From the NCBI GenBank assembly GCA_002280875.1, contig NCEV01000027.1:1-64000 (forward strand): a stretch of 64,000 nt of DNA. The letters are read 5' to 3'. The translations under genes and the position numbers were made by a program. Origin of the DNA: Caulobacter sp. 32-67-35. Its GTDB lineage: Bacteria > Pseudomonadota > Alphaproteobacteria > Caulobacterales > Caulobacteraceae. The notes under the pieces were generated by a model. It was not told the origin of the DNA, ran no database searches, and saw nothing but the letters and a program-made list of their open reading frames with translations. Shown here piece by piece: positions 18,737-27,677 of the stretch. Every line of letters starts with the position of its first letter. Within the stretch, counting starts at the first letter, position 1.

Positions 18737-18749
18737 CCGAGGCTAGATG

Positions 18750-18781
18750 CCAGGAGTCAGCCTACGCTGGCCGACTCCTGG
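18750..18781. terminator. Inverted repeat between convergent der and SDR genes
   Basis: CCAGGAGTC (18750-18758) and GACTCCTGG (18773-18781), 9-bp perfect stem, straddle the 3' end of the leftward SDR gene just after der. Position suggests a bidirectional stop, but there is no strong T-run. Confidence 0.4.
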
Positions 18782-19506
18782 CCGCGCTCCTTGAATCGCA
18801 CGACGCCCCGGGGCGGTTCGCGGTCGGGCCGGACAAGATCGATAATGTAGGGCACGATGGTCTCCGGGGCCGGAACCGTCGTCGGATCCTCGCCCGGGAA
18901 AGCGCCCGAGCGCATCTTGGTGCGCATCGCGCCCGGATCGACGCACAGGGCGCGAACCGGGGTGTTCTCCATCTCGTCGGCATAGCAGGCAACAATGGCT
19001 TCCAGGCCGGCTTTGGACGCCGCATAGCCGCCCCAGAAGGCGCGGTGGCTCTTGGCGACGCTGCTGGTCAGGAACAGGGCCCGGCCCGCGTCGGAGGCCC
19101 GCAGCAGCGGGTCCATGGCGCGGATCAGTCGCCAGTTGGCGGTCAGGTTGGTCGACAGGATCATGTCCCAACCCTTGGGGTCGAGGTGGCCCACGGGCGT
19201 CAGCGCGCCCAGAACACCGGCGGCGCCGATCACGATGTCCAGCTTGCCCCAGCGCTGGTGCAGGGCCGCGCCCAGTTGATCCAGGCCGTCGGCCTCGCGC
19301 AGGTCCAGCGGCACCAGCGTGGCGTGCTCGCCCGTTGCGGCGAAGATCCGGTCATCCAGCGCTTCAAGCGCGCCCTGGGTGCGTCCGAGGGCCACCACAT
19401 GCGCGCCGGCTTCCGCCAGGCCCAGGGCGATGGCTGCGCCGATGCCGCGCGTTGCGCCGGTGACCAGGGCGACGCGGCCCGCGAGCGGTTTTGCTGAAGA
19501 ATCCAT
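18757..19506 (-). CDS. Short-chain dehydrogenase/reductase
   Basis: 249 residues, classical SDR fold. Cofactor motif VTGATRGIGAAIALG (about residues 15-29), the NNAG-equivalent IGAAGVLG, and active-site YAASKAG (about residue 155) with the upstream serine in LTSSVAKS. NAD(P)-dependent oxidoreductase of unknown substrate, related to the YciK-type group by overall length. It lies 8 bases after the symporter homologue, so co-transcribed with purF and the transporter. Confidence 0.88.
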   Translation of the reverse strand: MDSSAKPLAGRVALVTGATRGIGAAIALGLAEAGAHVVALGRTQGALEALDDRIFAATGEHATLVPLDLREADGLDQLGAALHQRWGKLDIVIGAAGVLGALTPVGHLDPKGWDMILSTNLTANWRLIRAMDPLLRASDAGRALFLTSSVAKSHRAFWGGYAASKAGLEAIVACYADEMENTPVRALCVDPGAMRTKMRSGAFPGEDPTTVPAPETIVPYIIDLVRPDREPPRGVVRFKERGQESASVG

Positions 19507-19514
19507 GGGGGCTT

Positions 19515-20528
19515 TTAGCGGGTGGCCGGGGTTTCTTGAAGCCCGTCCGTCGCGTCATCGGTGGGACGCTTGGCATAGTGCTGGGCGATCACCGAGCAGG
19601 CCATCAGCTGGATCTGGTGGAAGATCATCAGCGGCAGCACCAGAACGCCGGCGGTCGCGCCCGGAAACAGGATGCCGGCCATGGGCACGCCGGTAGCCAT
19701 GCTCTTCTTCGAGCCGCAGAAGACGATGGTGATTTCGTCTTCCTTGGTGAAGCCCAGCGCCCGCGCGCCAAAGGTGGTGGCCAGCAGGATCACGGTCAGC
19801 AGCACGCCGCAGACGATGACAAGCAGCACCAGCTCCAGCGGCGAGACCCGCTGCCAGAGGCCCGCGACCACGGCGGCGCTGAAGGCTGAATAGACCACCA
19901 GCAGGATGGAGCCCCGATCGACATAGCCGACCAGTGGCTTGTGCCTTTCAAGCCACCGCCCCACCCAGGGCCGCGCCAGTTGACCGGCGACGAAGGGCAG
20001 CAGCAACTGGACGACGATGTCCTGGATGGCCTTCCATCTGCCCGCGCCCGCTTCGGCGTGCATCAGCAGGCTAACCAGGACTGGCGTCAGAAAGATGCCG
20101 AGCAGGTTCGAGGCCGAAGCCGCGCAGACGGCGGCGGCGACATTGCCCCGGGCGATCGAGGTGAAGGCGATGGACGACTGCACGGTCGAGGGCAGGCAGG
20201 CCAGGAACACCATCCCCGCCGCCATGGTCGGCGACAGCACGCCGGTCTTCGCGGCCATCACACCCAGGATCGGGAACAGGACATAGGTGAAGGCCAGGAT
20301 GGTCAGGTGCAGCCGCCAGTGCGTCACGCCCGCGACGACGGCCTCGCGCGACAGCTTGGCGCCGTGCAGAAAGAACAGCAGGGCGATAGCCAGCTTGACG
20401 ACAAGGCTCAGGCCGCCGGCGATCTCGCCGCGCACCGGCAGGATCGAGGCCAGCACCACCATGCCAAACAGCAGGATGATGTAACCGTCGATCTTCAGGT
20501 TCGCGAGAAGCTTGGAAAGTCCGCTCAT
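19515..20528 (-). CDS. Bile acid:sodium symporter-family membrane protein (SLC10A7-like)
   Basis: About 337 residues with nine or ten hydrophobic segments. Conserved family stretches: LFFLHGAKLSREAV, LPSTVQSSIAFTSIARGN and FCGSKKSMATGVPMA. The GSKKSMA and STVQSS signatures place it with the YfeH/SLC10A7 branch (organic-anion or ion transport; substrate unknown). ATG 20526-20528 or GTG 20529-20531 could start it. It follows purF by only a few bases, an unusual partner for a purine gene. Confidence 0.87.
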   Translation of the reverse strand: MSGLSKLLANLKIDGYIILLFGMVVLASILPVRGEIAGGLSLVVKLAIALLFFLHGAKLSREAVVAGVTHWRLHLTILAFTYVLFPILGVMAAKTGVLSPTMAAGMVFLACLPSTVQSSIAFTSIARGNVAAAVCAASASNLLGIFLTPVLVSLLMHAEAGAGRWKAIQDIVVQLLLPFVAGQLARPWVGRWLERHKPLVGYVDRGSILLVVYSAFSAAVVAGLWQRVSPLELVLLVIVCGVLLTVILLATTFGARALGFTKEDEITIVFCGSKKSMATGVPMAGILFPGATAGVLVLPLMIFHQIQLMACSVIAQHYAKRPTDDATDGLQETPATR

Positions 20529-20537
20529 CACGCCGGG

Positions 20538-22037
20538 TTATGCGCTGAGCAGCGACAGTTGCTTGTCGTTGGCCTCGTTGCGGCCCTCGGCGACTTCGCG
20601 GTCCGTCAGGCGGGTGGGATAGTCGCCGGTGAAATAGTGGTCGGTGAACTGGGGGGTGACCGGATCACGCGGACCGGCTTCCAGCGCCTGATAGAGGCCG
20701 TCCACCGACAGGAAGCCCAGGCTGTCGACTTCCAGGAACCGCGCCATTTCTTCCAGCGACTTGTTGGCCGCCAGCAGCTGTTCGCGCTCGGGCATGTCGA
20801 TGCCGTAGAAGTCCGGCCACTTGATCGGCGGGCTGGCCGAGCGGAGGTGAACCTCCTTGGCGCCGGCCTCGCGGACCATGCGAACGATCTTCAGCGAGGT
20901 GGTGCCGCGTACGATCGAGTCGTCGATCAGGATGACGCGCTTGCCTTCCAGAACGGCGCGGTTGGGGCTGTGCTTCATGCGCACGCCCAGTTCGCGGACG
21001 CCTTGCGTCGGCTGGATGAAGGTGCGGCCCACATAGTGGTTGCGGATGATGCCCAGGTCGAAGGGCAGGCCGCTCTCCTGCGCATAGCCGATGGCGGCCG
21101 GCACGCCGCTGTCGGGTACGGGCACGACGACGTCGGCCTCGACGCCGGTCTCGATGGCCAGGCGCTGGCCCATGCGCTTGCGCACGTCATAGACCGAGCG
21201 GCCATTCACGACGCTGTCGGGGCGGGCGAAATAGACATACTCGAACACGCAGGGGCGGGCGGCGAGACCGGTGAAGGGCTTCAGCGACTTCACGCCGGTG
21301 TCGGAGATGATCACCATCTCGCCATGTTCGATGTCGCGCACGAAGCGCGCGCCGATCATGTCCAGCGCGCAGGTCTCGGACGCCAGGATAGGCTGGCCAT
21401 CCAGCTCGCCCAGCACCAGCGGGCGGATGCCCAGCGGGTCGCGGATGCCGATCATCTTCTTGTTGGTGATGGCCACGATGGCATAGCCGCCCTCGATCTG
21501 GCCGATGGCGTCGATGAATCGGTCGACGATGCGCGCCTTCCGCGAGCGGGCGATCAGGTGAAGGATCACCTCGCTGTCGCTGGTGGACTGGAAGATCGCG
21601 CCTTCCTGGACCAGGCGTTCGCGCAAGGACAGGAAGTTGGTCAGGTTGCCGTTGTGGGCGATGGCCACGCCGCCGGTCTCCAGGTCGGCGAACATCGGCT
21701 GGACGTTGCGGATGCCGCTGCCGCCGGCGGTGGAGTAGCGGGTGTGGCCGATGGCCATGCCACCGGGCAGGCGCTCGACCAGGTCATTGCCGGTGAAGGC
21801 GTCGCCCACATGGCCCATATGGCGTTCAGTGTGGAAACGCTGGCCGTCGAAGGCGGCGATGCCGCAGGCCTCCTGACCCCGATGCTGCAGGGCGTGCAGG
21901 CCCAGGGCGGCGACAGCGGCGGCGTCGCGGACGCCGAACACGCCAAACACCCCGCACTCGAGGCGCAGGGTGTCATCTTCGGGATCACGCTGCGGGACGG
22001 AGGAGTACCGATCGGTCGACTGGCCGATAAAGCTCAT
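20538..22037 (-). CDS. purF: Amidophosphoribosyltransferase
   Basis: First step of de novo purine synthesis: PRPP plus glutamine gives phosphoribosylamine. 499 residues. The glutaminase nucleophile is Cys28 after a propeptide (TLRLECGVFGVFG), so processing is expected as in the Bacillus-type enzyme. The PRPP loop is visible as VILIDDSIVRGTT. Other conserved blocks: HALQHRGQEACGI, GHTRYST and HNGNLTN. Start overlaps the cvpA stop (ATGA), the classical cvpA-purF linkage. Confidence 0.97.
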   Translation of the reverse strand: MSFIGQSTDRYSSVPQRDPEDDTLRLECGVFGVFGVRDAAAVAALGLHALQHRGQEACGIAAFDGQRFHTERHMGHVGDAFTGNDLVERLPGGMAIGHTRYSTAGGSGIRNVQPMFADLETGGVAIAHNGNLTNFLSLRERLVQEGAIFQSTSDSEVILHLIARSRKARIVDRFIDAIGQIEGGYAIVAITNKKMIGIRDPLGIRPLVLGELDGQPILASETCALDMIGARFVRDIEHGEMVIISDTGVKSLKPFTGLAARPCVFEYVYFARPDSVVNGRSVYDVRKRMGQRLAIETGVEADVVVPVPDSGVPAAIGYAQESGLPFDLGIIRNHYVGRTFIQPTQGVRELGVRMKHSPNRAVLEGKRVILIDDSIVRGTTSLKIVRMVREAGAKEVHLRSASPPIKWPDFYGIDMPEREQLLAANKSLEEMARFLEVDSLGFLSVDGLYQALEAGPRDPVTPQFTDHYFTGDYPTRLTDREVAEGRNEANDKQLSLLSA

Positions 22038-22651
22038 CGCGATTTCTCCACCAGATCGTCGAGGTCCTGACGCTGGTTCTGATCATAGTCTGTTTCGCCG
22101 GCTTTGCCGTCCGACGGATTGTCGCTGGTCCCGCGCACTGCGCCTTCGATGGCCGGCGCCAGCTTGCCCGCCAGCTCGCCGCCCTTGGGCGCGAAGACTT
22201 TCAGCACCTTGGCGCTGGCGGCGGACAGGGGATAGAAGATCGACCGTTCCACCCAGGCTGGCACGCGGTCGGGCGGCGTGGCCATGTGGAACAGCATGTT
22301 GAACACGCCCAGGATCACCAGGGCGCGCATCAGGCCAAAGCCCGTGCCGACCACGCGGTCCAGCAGGCCCAGGGAGGTTTCGTGGATGCCTGCGGTCAGG
22401 CGTCCGCCGATCAGGCGCAGGATCACGAAGGCGATCACGAACACCAGCAGCAGGGCGCAGGCGGTCGCGGCCCAGTCGGGGTCCATCAGGTCGCGAAAGA
22501 TCGGACCGCTGATGCGCAGGCCAAACAGGGCGATGGCCGCGGCGCCGATGAAGGACAGGGCCGAGGTCAGCTCGCGCGAGGCGCCCCGGGCAAAGCCGAT
22601 ACAGCTGGAGGTGACCAACAGCAGGCCGGCGATGATGTCGAAAGGCGTCAC
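22034..22651 (-). CDS. cvpA: CvpA-family inner-membrane protein
   Basis: 205 residues. Four hydrophobic segments in the first 130 residues and a charged cytoplasmic tail ending QNQRQDLDDLVEKSR. Placement immediately before purF with a 4-base overlap is the standard arrangement. CvpA is needed for colicin V production and some envelope-stress phenotypes in enterobacteria; its biochemical role is not established. It also overlaps the radA stop by 4 bases. Confidence 0.9.
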   Translation of the reverse strand: MTPFDIIAGLLLVTSSCIGFARGASRELTSALSFIGAAAIALFGLRISGPIFRDLMDPDWAATACALLLVFVIAFVILRLIGGRLTAGIHETSLGLLDRVVGTGFGLMRALVILGVFNMLFHMATPPDRVPAWVERSIFYPLSAASAKVLKVFAPKGGELAGKLAPAIEGAVRGTSDNPSDGKAGETDYDQNQRQDLDDLVEKSR

Positions 22652-24030
22652 GTCAGCTGGCCCCAGATCTCGTCGCCGATGCGGCGCACGGCGTCGGCCA
22701 GTCGCGCCACCCCGGCCACGGGCAAGGCGCCGCCGCCTTCAGGCAGGCCGGAAAGCGATGACAACGCCCGGCCAAACCCCAGTTTTGCGGCTTCCTTCAA
22801 ACGTGTCTCCATCCGGCTGACGGGCCGCACCTCGCCCGACAGGCTGACCTCGCCGAACACGACGCAGTCCTGGGGCAGGGCGATATCGAGGGCTGAAGAG
22901 GCCAGGGCCGCCGCCGCCGCGAGATCCGCCGCCGGCTCTGTAATGCGCAGGCCGCCGGCGACGTTCAGATAGACGTCCTTGTCGCCAAAACCAAGGCCGC
23001 ACCGTGATTCAAGTACGGCCAGCACCATGGCCAGGCGCCCGGAGTCCCAGCCCACCACGGCCCGACGCGGCGTTCCGTAGGCGGAGGGCGAGACCAGGGC
23101 CTGGAATTCCACCAGCACGGGCCGCGAGCCCTCGATCCCGGCGAACACCGCCGCGCCCGCCGCCCGCTCGCCGCCCTCGTTGAGGAACAGGGCCGAAGGG
23201 TTCTTGACCTCCCGCAGGCCCACATCGCCCATTTCGAAGACCCCGATCTCGTCTGTGGCCCCGAAGCGATTCTTGGCGCCGCGCAGGATGCGGAACGGAT
23301 AGCCGCGCTCGCCCTCGAACGAGAGCACGGCGTCGACCAGGTGCTCCACCACGCGCGGACCGGCGATCTGGCCATCCTTGGTGACGTGGCCGACCATCAG
23401 GATCGCCACGCCCTTCTTCTTGGCCAGACGCACCAGCTCCTGGGCGCAGGCGCGGACCTGGGTGACCGTGCCGGGGCCGGCCTCGTGGGCGTCGCTCCAC
23501 ATGGTCTGGATCGAGTCGATGACCACCAGGTCGAAACTGTCGCGTTTGAGCCCGTCCAGGATGTCGCGCAGGCTGCTCTCGGCCGCCAGCTTCACCGGCG
23601 CTTTCTCGAAGCCCATCCGGTGGGCGCGGCCCCGGATCTGCGCCACGGCCTCCTCGCCGGAGATATAGGCGCAGGACACGCCCTTCATCGAGGCCCGGGC
23701 CACCACCTCCAGCAAAAGGGTCGATTTCCCCACGCCGGGGTCGCCGCCGATCAGGATGGCCGAGCCGGGCACCACCCCGCCGCCACAGACGCGATCAAAC
23801 TCGTCGACCCCGGTGATGATGCGGGGCGGGGCGGGAGTGTCGCTTTCCAGATCGGTGAACTGCAGGCCGCGCGTGCGGGTGGCCTTGGTGACGGAAAGCG
23901 CACCCGGCGCTCGCGCGCCGACTTCCTCAACCAGGGTGTTCCAGGATTGGCAGGCCGGGCATTGCCCTGACCACTTGGTCTGGACCGCGCCGCAGGACTG
24001 GCAGGCGTAAACGGCGCCGTCACGGGCCAT
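22648..24030 (-). CDS. radA: DNA repair protein RadA/Sms
   Basis: 460 residues. N-terminal C4 zinc finger (ACQSCG and CPACQSW, residues 9-29), RecA-like ATPase with Walker A GGDPGVGKST, the RadA-specific KNRFG motif, and a C-terminal Lon-like domain. Hexameric helicase assisting homologous-recombination branch migration. ATG 24030 gives MARDGAVYACQSCG, the normal N-terminus. Stop and cvpA start overlap, so radA-cvpA-purF is one transcript. Confidence 0.96.
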   Translation of the reverse strand: MARDGAVYACQSCGAVQTKWSGQCPACQSWNTLVEEVGARAPGALSVTKATRTRGLQFTDLESDTPAPPRIITGVDEFDRVCGGGVVPGSAILIGGDPGVGKSTLLLEVVARASMKGVSCAYISGEEAVAQIRGRAHRMGFEKAPVKLAAESSLRDILDGLKRDSFDLVVIDSIQTMWSDAHEAGPGTVTQVRACAQELVRLAKKKGVAILMVGHVTKDGQIAGPRVVEHLVDAVLSFEGERGYPFRILRGAKNRFGATDEIGVFEMGDVGLREVKNPSALFLNEGGERAAGAAVFAGIEGSRPVLVEFQALVSPSAYGTPRRAVVGWDSGRLAMVLAVLESRCGLGFGDKDVYLNVAGGLRITEPAADLAAAAALASSALDIALPQDCVVFGEVSLSGEVRPVSRMETRLKEAAKLGFGRALSSLSGLPEGGGALPVAGVARLADAVRRIGDEIWGQLT

Positions 24031-24101
24031 GGAAGCTCCTGATTCTCGGATGGGTGGAGACTACAGGGTGACGAGGCTGTGCGCCAAAGGCGGACGTGGG
24101 A

Positions 24102-25184
24102 TCAGCCGATAACGCGCAGGGCTCTGGGCGCGATCCGGGTCAGCAGTTCGTAGGCCGTCGTGCCGGCGGCGGCGGCGGCGTCGTCGACCGGCAGGTCCGG
24201 GCCGATGATCTGCACCATGGCGCCGGGACGGGCGGCGTCGCAGTCGGTGACATCAACGGCGATCAGGTCCATCGAGACCCGGCCCAGCATCGGACGGCGC
24301 TGGCCATCGAACCACACCGCGCCGCGCGGATGGGCGGCGCGCGGCACGCCGTCAGCGTATCCAGCGGCCACGATGGCGACGCGGGTGTTGTCGGTGGCGG
24401 TATAGGTCGCGCCATAGCCGATGCTCTCGCCGCGCGGCACGTTGCGGGTCTGCAGGATCGGCGCTTCCAGCGTGACGACGGCCTTGATGCGGGCGTCGGG
24501 CACGTCGCGCGGGCCGCCGCCATAGAGGCTGATCCCCGGCCGGACCTGATCAAAGCAATAGGCGCCGCCCAGGAAAATCCCGGCGGAATTGGCCAGGCTG
24601 CGCCGCGCGTGCGGGAACAGGGTGGTGGCCTCGTGGAAGCGTTCCAGCTGTTTGACGTTCAGCGGATGGTCCGGCGTGTTGGCGCAGGCCAGGTGGCTCA
24701 TCACCTGGGTGACCTCGACATGCTTGAGGCGATCCATGGCGCCCAGCAGCACGCGGACCTCTTCAAGGCGCAGGCCAAGCCGGTTCATGCCGGTGTCGAT
24801 GTGCAGGGAGGCGTTCAGCCGACCGCCCCGGGCGTGGCTGTTCCAGGCCTCGATCTGGGGCAGGCTGTTGAGGGTCGGGGTCAGGCGTGCGGCTTCCATC
24901 GCCGGGGCGGAGCCGGGCGTCACGCCGTCCAGCACGTGGATCACCGCGTCGCGGTCGCCAAGGCTCTGGCGCAGGGCCAGACCCTCGGAGAGGCGGGCCG
25001 TGTAGAAGCTGCGCGCGCCTTCCTGCCACAGGCGGTCGGCGACGATCGCCGCGCCCACGCCGTAGCCGTCGGCTTTTACGGCGGGGGCGATTTCGGCGCC
25101 CGACGCAGCGTCCTTCAAAGCCTGATAGTTGGCCGCCAGGGCGTCGAGGTTGATCGTCAGGCGGGCGTCGGAAGGATCGGTCAC
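24102..25184 (-). CDS. alr: Alanine racemase
   Basis: PLP enzyme supplying D-alanine for peptidoglycan. From GTG 25182-25184 it is 360 residues, normal for the family. Schiff-base lysine K37 in [13 protein letters not shown]; catalytic tyrosine region [11 protein letters not shown] longer frame reaching 25328 would overlap the MarC gene and adds non-homologous residues, so it was not used. It lies between the MarC-like gene and radA in the leftward block. Confidence 0.93.
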   Translation of the reverse strand: MTDPSDARLTINLDALAANYQALKDAASGAEIAPAVKADGYGVGAAIVADRLWQEGARSFYTARLSEGLALRQSLGDRDAVIHVLDGVTPGSAPAMEAARLTPTLNSLPQIEAWNSHARGGRLNASLHIDTGMNRLGLRLEEVRVLLGAMDRLKHVEVTQVMSHLACANTPDHPLNVKQLERFHEATTLFPHARRSLANSAGIFLGGAYCFDQVRPGISLYGGGPRDVPDARIKAVVTLEAPILQTRNVPRGESIGYGATYTATDNTRVAIVAAGYADGVPRAAHPRGAVWFDGQRRPMLGRVSMDLIAVDVTDCDAARPGAMVQIIGPDLPVDDAAAAAGTTAYELLTRIAPRALRVIG

Positions 25185-25246
25185 GAGAGCTCTGAAACAA
25201 GGAAGCGGCGCGTCAGGGCGTAGCGGAGCCGGCGGCGCTTTTCCAG

Positions 25247-25936
25247 CTAGAACGCGTCCGGGTGGGCGGCCAGGAACACCGTGATCAGGTTCTCGAAGCC
25301 CGAGGCGGTGATCTGCACGCCGATGCACAGCAGCAGGAAGGCGACCAGCCGCGACAGTACCCGGGCGCCGGACTGTCCCAGCAGGCGGGTGACCCGGTCC
25401 GAGGCGCTGTAGAGCAGCCAGACCAGCACCGCCACCCCGGCCGCCGCCAGGCCGGCGCCGATAAAGAAGCCCACAGCGCTACCCTCGGTCGGGCGCTGTG
25501 AGGACAGGGCAATCGCCACCGAGATCGAGCCGGGCCCCGTTGTGAACGGCATGGTCATCGGGAAGAAGGCGATATCCTCCTGCCGCCTGGCAGGCTCGGT
25601 GTCGCTGGTCTTGCGGTCCTCGTGCTCCTGCGGGTCCATCAACAGGCCCCAGGCGCGGATCGCCACCACCAGGCCGCCGGCCACCCGCAGGGCGCCCAGG
25701 CTGACGCCGAAGAAGTTCAGGATATAGCCGCCCAGCAGCAGTGAACCGAGCAGCACCAGGAACGCATAGAAGCCAATGCTGCGCGCCAGCTTCAGGCGCT
25801 CGTCACGGCTACGACTGCCCATGGCCTGGTCGAAGATCAGCGAGGCCCCGACCGGATTGACGATCGAAAACAGCGCCGGAAAGGCCAGAAGGAAGGCGCC
25901 GACCAGGGTCGAGACGGGCAGGGGGCTGAAATCCAC
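25247..25936 (-). CDS. MarC-family integral membrane protein
   Basis: 229 residues, six hydrophobic helices, no signal peptide. Family features: [17 protein letters not shown] near the N-terminus, a central [16 protein letters not shown] and the C-terminal [14 protein letters not shown]. The name comes from a locus once linked to multiple antibiotic resistance; transport function is unproven. It lies 71 bases after dnaB and 62 before alr. Confidence 0.9.
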   Translation of the reverse strand: MDFSPLPVSTLVGAFLLAFPALFSIVNPVGASLIFDQAMGSRSRDERLKLARSIGFYAFLVLLGSLLLGGYILNFFGVSLGALRVAGGLVVAIRAWGLLMDPQEHEDRKTSDTEPARRQEDIAFFPMTMPFTTGPGSISVAIALSSQRPTEGSAVGFFIGAGLAAAGVAVLVWLLYSASDRVTRLLGQSGARVLSRLVAFLLLCIGVQITASGFENLITVFLAAHPDAF

Positions 25937-26007
25937 GGGCGACTCGTCTGTCCAGAGGGCGGGCGAGCGACCCTCGCCCGATGCAGCGGGCTAGGTCAAA
26001 CCACCGT

Positions 26008-27528
26008 CTATTCCTCCGACGGGATATTCCGAGCCTGGGCGAAATAGTGGTCGCGGGCCAGGTTGCCAAAGCGCGTGGTGTCGCTGTTGAACGACAGGCG
26101 CACGGTGCCGATGGGGCCGTGACGCTGCTTGGCGATGATCACCTCGGCCAGGCCCTGCAGGCGGTCCATGTCTTCCTGCCAGGTCAGGTGCTCGGGCGTG
26201 CCCTCGCGGGGCTCGGCGCGACCGACATAGTAGCTTTCGCGATAGACGAACCAGACCATGTCGGCGTCCTGCTCGATCGAGCCGGATTCGCGAAGGTCGG
26301 AGAGCTGGGGTCGCTTGTCTTCGCGCTGCTCGACCTGACGCGACAGCTGCGACAGGGCGATCACCGGGCAGCCCAGCTCCTTGGCCAGGGCCTTGAGACC
26401 CATGGTGATCTGGCTGACTTCCTGAACGCGGTTGGCGTTGGAGCCAAGGTCCGACCCGGTGACCAGCTGCAGATAGTCGACGACCACCAGATCCAGGCCC
26501 ACCTGACGTTTCAGGCGCCGCGCGCGGGCGGTCAGCTTGGCGATGGATATGCCGCCGGTGGCGTCGATATAGAGCGGCGCTTCCTGCAGCTCCATGGCCG
26601 CGTCGCGCACCCGGCCAAACTCGCTGGCGTCGATCTCGCCCTTGCGGAGGCGGTCGCCCGAGACGCCCGAGGCGTCGGCCAGCATACGCAGGGCCAGCTG
26701 TTCGGCGCTCATTTCAAGCGAATAGAAGGCCACGACGCCGCCCTGGACGGTCTTCTTGGTGCCGTCGGGCTGGATTTCGTAAGCGTATTTGCGGGCGATG
26801 TTGAAGGCGATGTTCGTCGCCAGGGCGGTCTTGCCCATCGACGGACGGCCGGCCAGGACCACCAGGTCGGAGGGGTGCAGGCCGCCGATCTTCTGGTCGA
26901 GATCGACCAGGTCGGTGGCGACGCCGGACATGCCGCCGTCGCGGCTATAGGCCTCGGCGGTCATCTCCACCGCGCCGCGCAGGGCGTCGCCAAAGGTGAC
27001 GAAGCCTGAAGACGCGGTGCCGCTTTCGGCCAGGGTGTAGAGCTGCTGCTCGGCCGCCTCGATCTGGTCGCGGGCCGGGCGGATTTCATCGCCGCCGCCA
27101 TGGGCCGCTGTGGCGATGTCGCCGCCGATGCGGATCAGGTCGCGGCGCAGGGCCAGGTCGAAGACGGCGCGGGCATAGTCGCCGACATTGGCCGCCGGCG
27201 GGGCGCGGTCGACGAGGTCGGCCAGATAGCGCAGGCCGCCCAGTTCCTCGAAGGCCGGGTCCTTCTTAAACTCGTCGGCCAGCAGGATCGGCTCGGCCAG
27301 CTGGCCCTTGCGGATGTGGGTCTCGATCGACTGGAACAGCCGCTGGTGGAAGGGCTCGTAGAAGTGGCGGCCGTTCAGGGCGTCGGTTAGCCGCTCATAG
27401 GCGGCGTTGTCGTAGAGCAGCACGCCCAGCAGGGCCTGCTCGGCTTCCAGATTGTGCGGCGCGACAGCGATGACGACGTCCGAGTGGGGCGGGCGCAGAT
27501 CTAGAGCAGGGACGAGTGACATGGCCAC
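26008..27528 (-). CDS. dnaB: Replicative DNA helicase
   Basis: 506 residues. N-terminal DnaB domain (PHNLEAEQALLGVLLYDN), linker, then a RecA-like helicase domain with Walker A AGRPSMGKTALA, Walker B LVVVDYLQL and the arginine/sensor region SIEQDADMV. Essential 5'-3' helicase at the replication fork. Starts at 27528 or two codons later (MSLVPALDL). First gene of the leftward block running to 18757. Confidence 0.97.
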   Translation of the reverse strand: MAMSLVPALDLRPPHSDVVIAVAPHNLEAEQALLGVLLYDNAAYERLTDALNGRHFYEPFHQRLFQSIETHIRKGQLAEPILLADEFKKDPAFEELGGLRYLADLVDRAPPAANVGDYARAVFDLALRRDLIRIGGDIATAAHGGGDEIRPARDQIEAAEQQLYTLAESGTASSGFVTFGDALRGAVEMTAEAYSRDGGMSGVATDLVDLDQKIGGLHPSDLVVLAGRPSMGKTALATNIAFNIARKYAYEIQPDGTKKTVQGGVVAFYSLEMSAEQLALRMLADASGVSGDRLRKGEIDASEFGRVRDAAMELQEAPLYIDATGGISIAKLTARARRLKRQVGLDLVVVDYLQLVTGSDLGSNANRVQEVSQITMGLKALAKELGCPVIALSQLSRQVEQREDKRPQLSDLRESGSIEQDADMVWFVYRESYYVGRAEPREGTPEHLTWQEDMDRLQGLAEVIIAKQRHGPIGTVRLSFNSDTTRFGNLARDHYFAQARNIPSEE

Positions 27529-27632
27529 AGATTAACGCGCGAGCCCTTTTCGCGCGCGGGCCGCGTGGGCGCGCGCTGAAGATGAACGGGGATGTTTTGT
27601 GTATGTTCCTGACCCGGACGAGACAAGAAAAA

Positions 27633-27656
27633 GGCGCGGAGATCGCTCTCCGCGCC
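27633..27656 (-). terminator. Rho-independent terminator of the TonB-receptor gene
   Basis: GGCGCGGAGA / TCTCCGCGCC, 10-bp perfect stem with a 4-base loop, followed on the minus strand by TTTTTCTTGTC. It lies 21 bases after the receptor stop. Confidence 0.85.
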
Positions 27657-27677
27657 TGGTCTCTCGGGACCTGAGCT

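Noticed and set aside
17626..19497. 623-codon plus frame over the der 3' half and the SDR gene
   Set aside because: Out-of-frame with der and antisense to the SDR gene; composition is repetitive Arg/Gly/Ala.
19941..22070. 709-codon open frame opposite purF
   Set aside because: It is antisense to a clear purF/transporter sequence and the translation is a Gly/Asp/His/Ala-rich shadow with no family match, common in GC-rich DNA.
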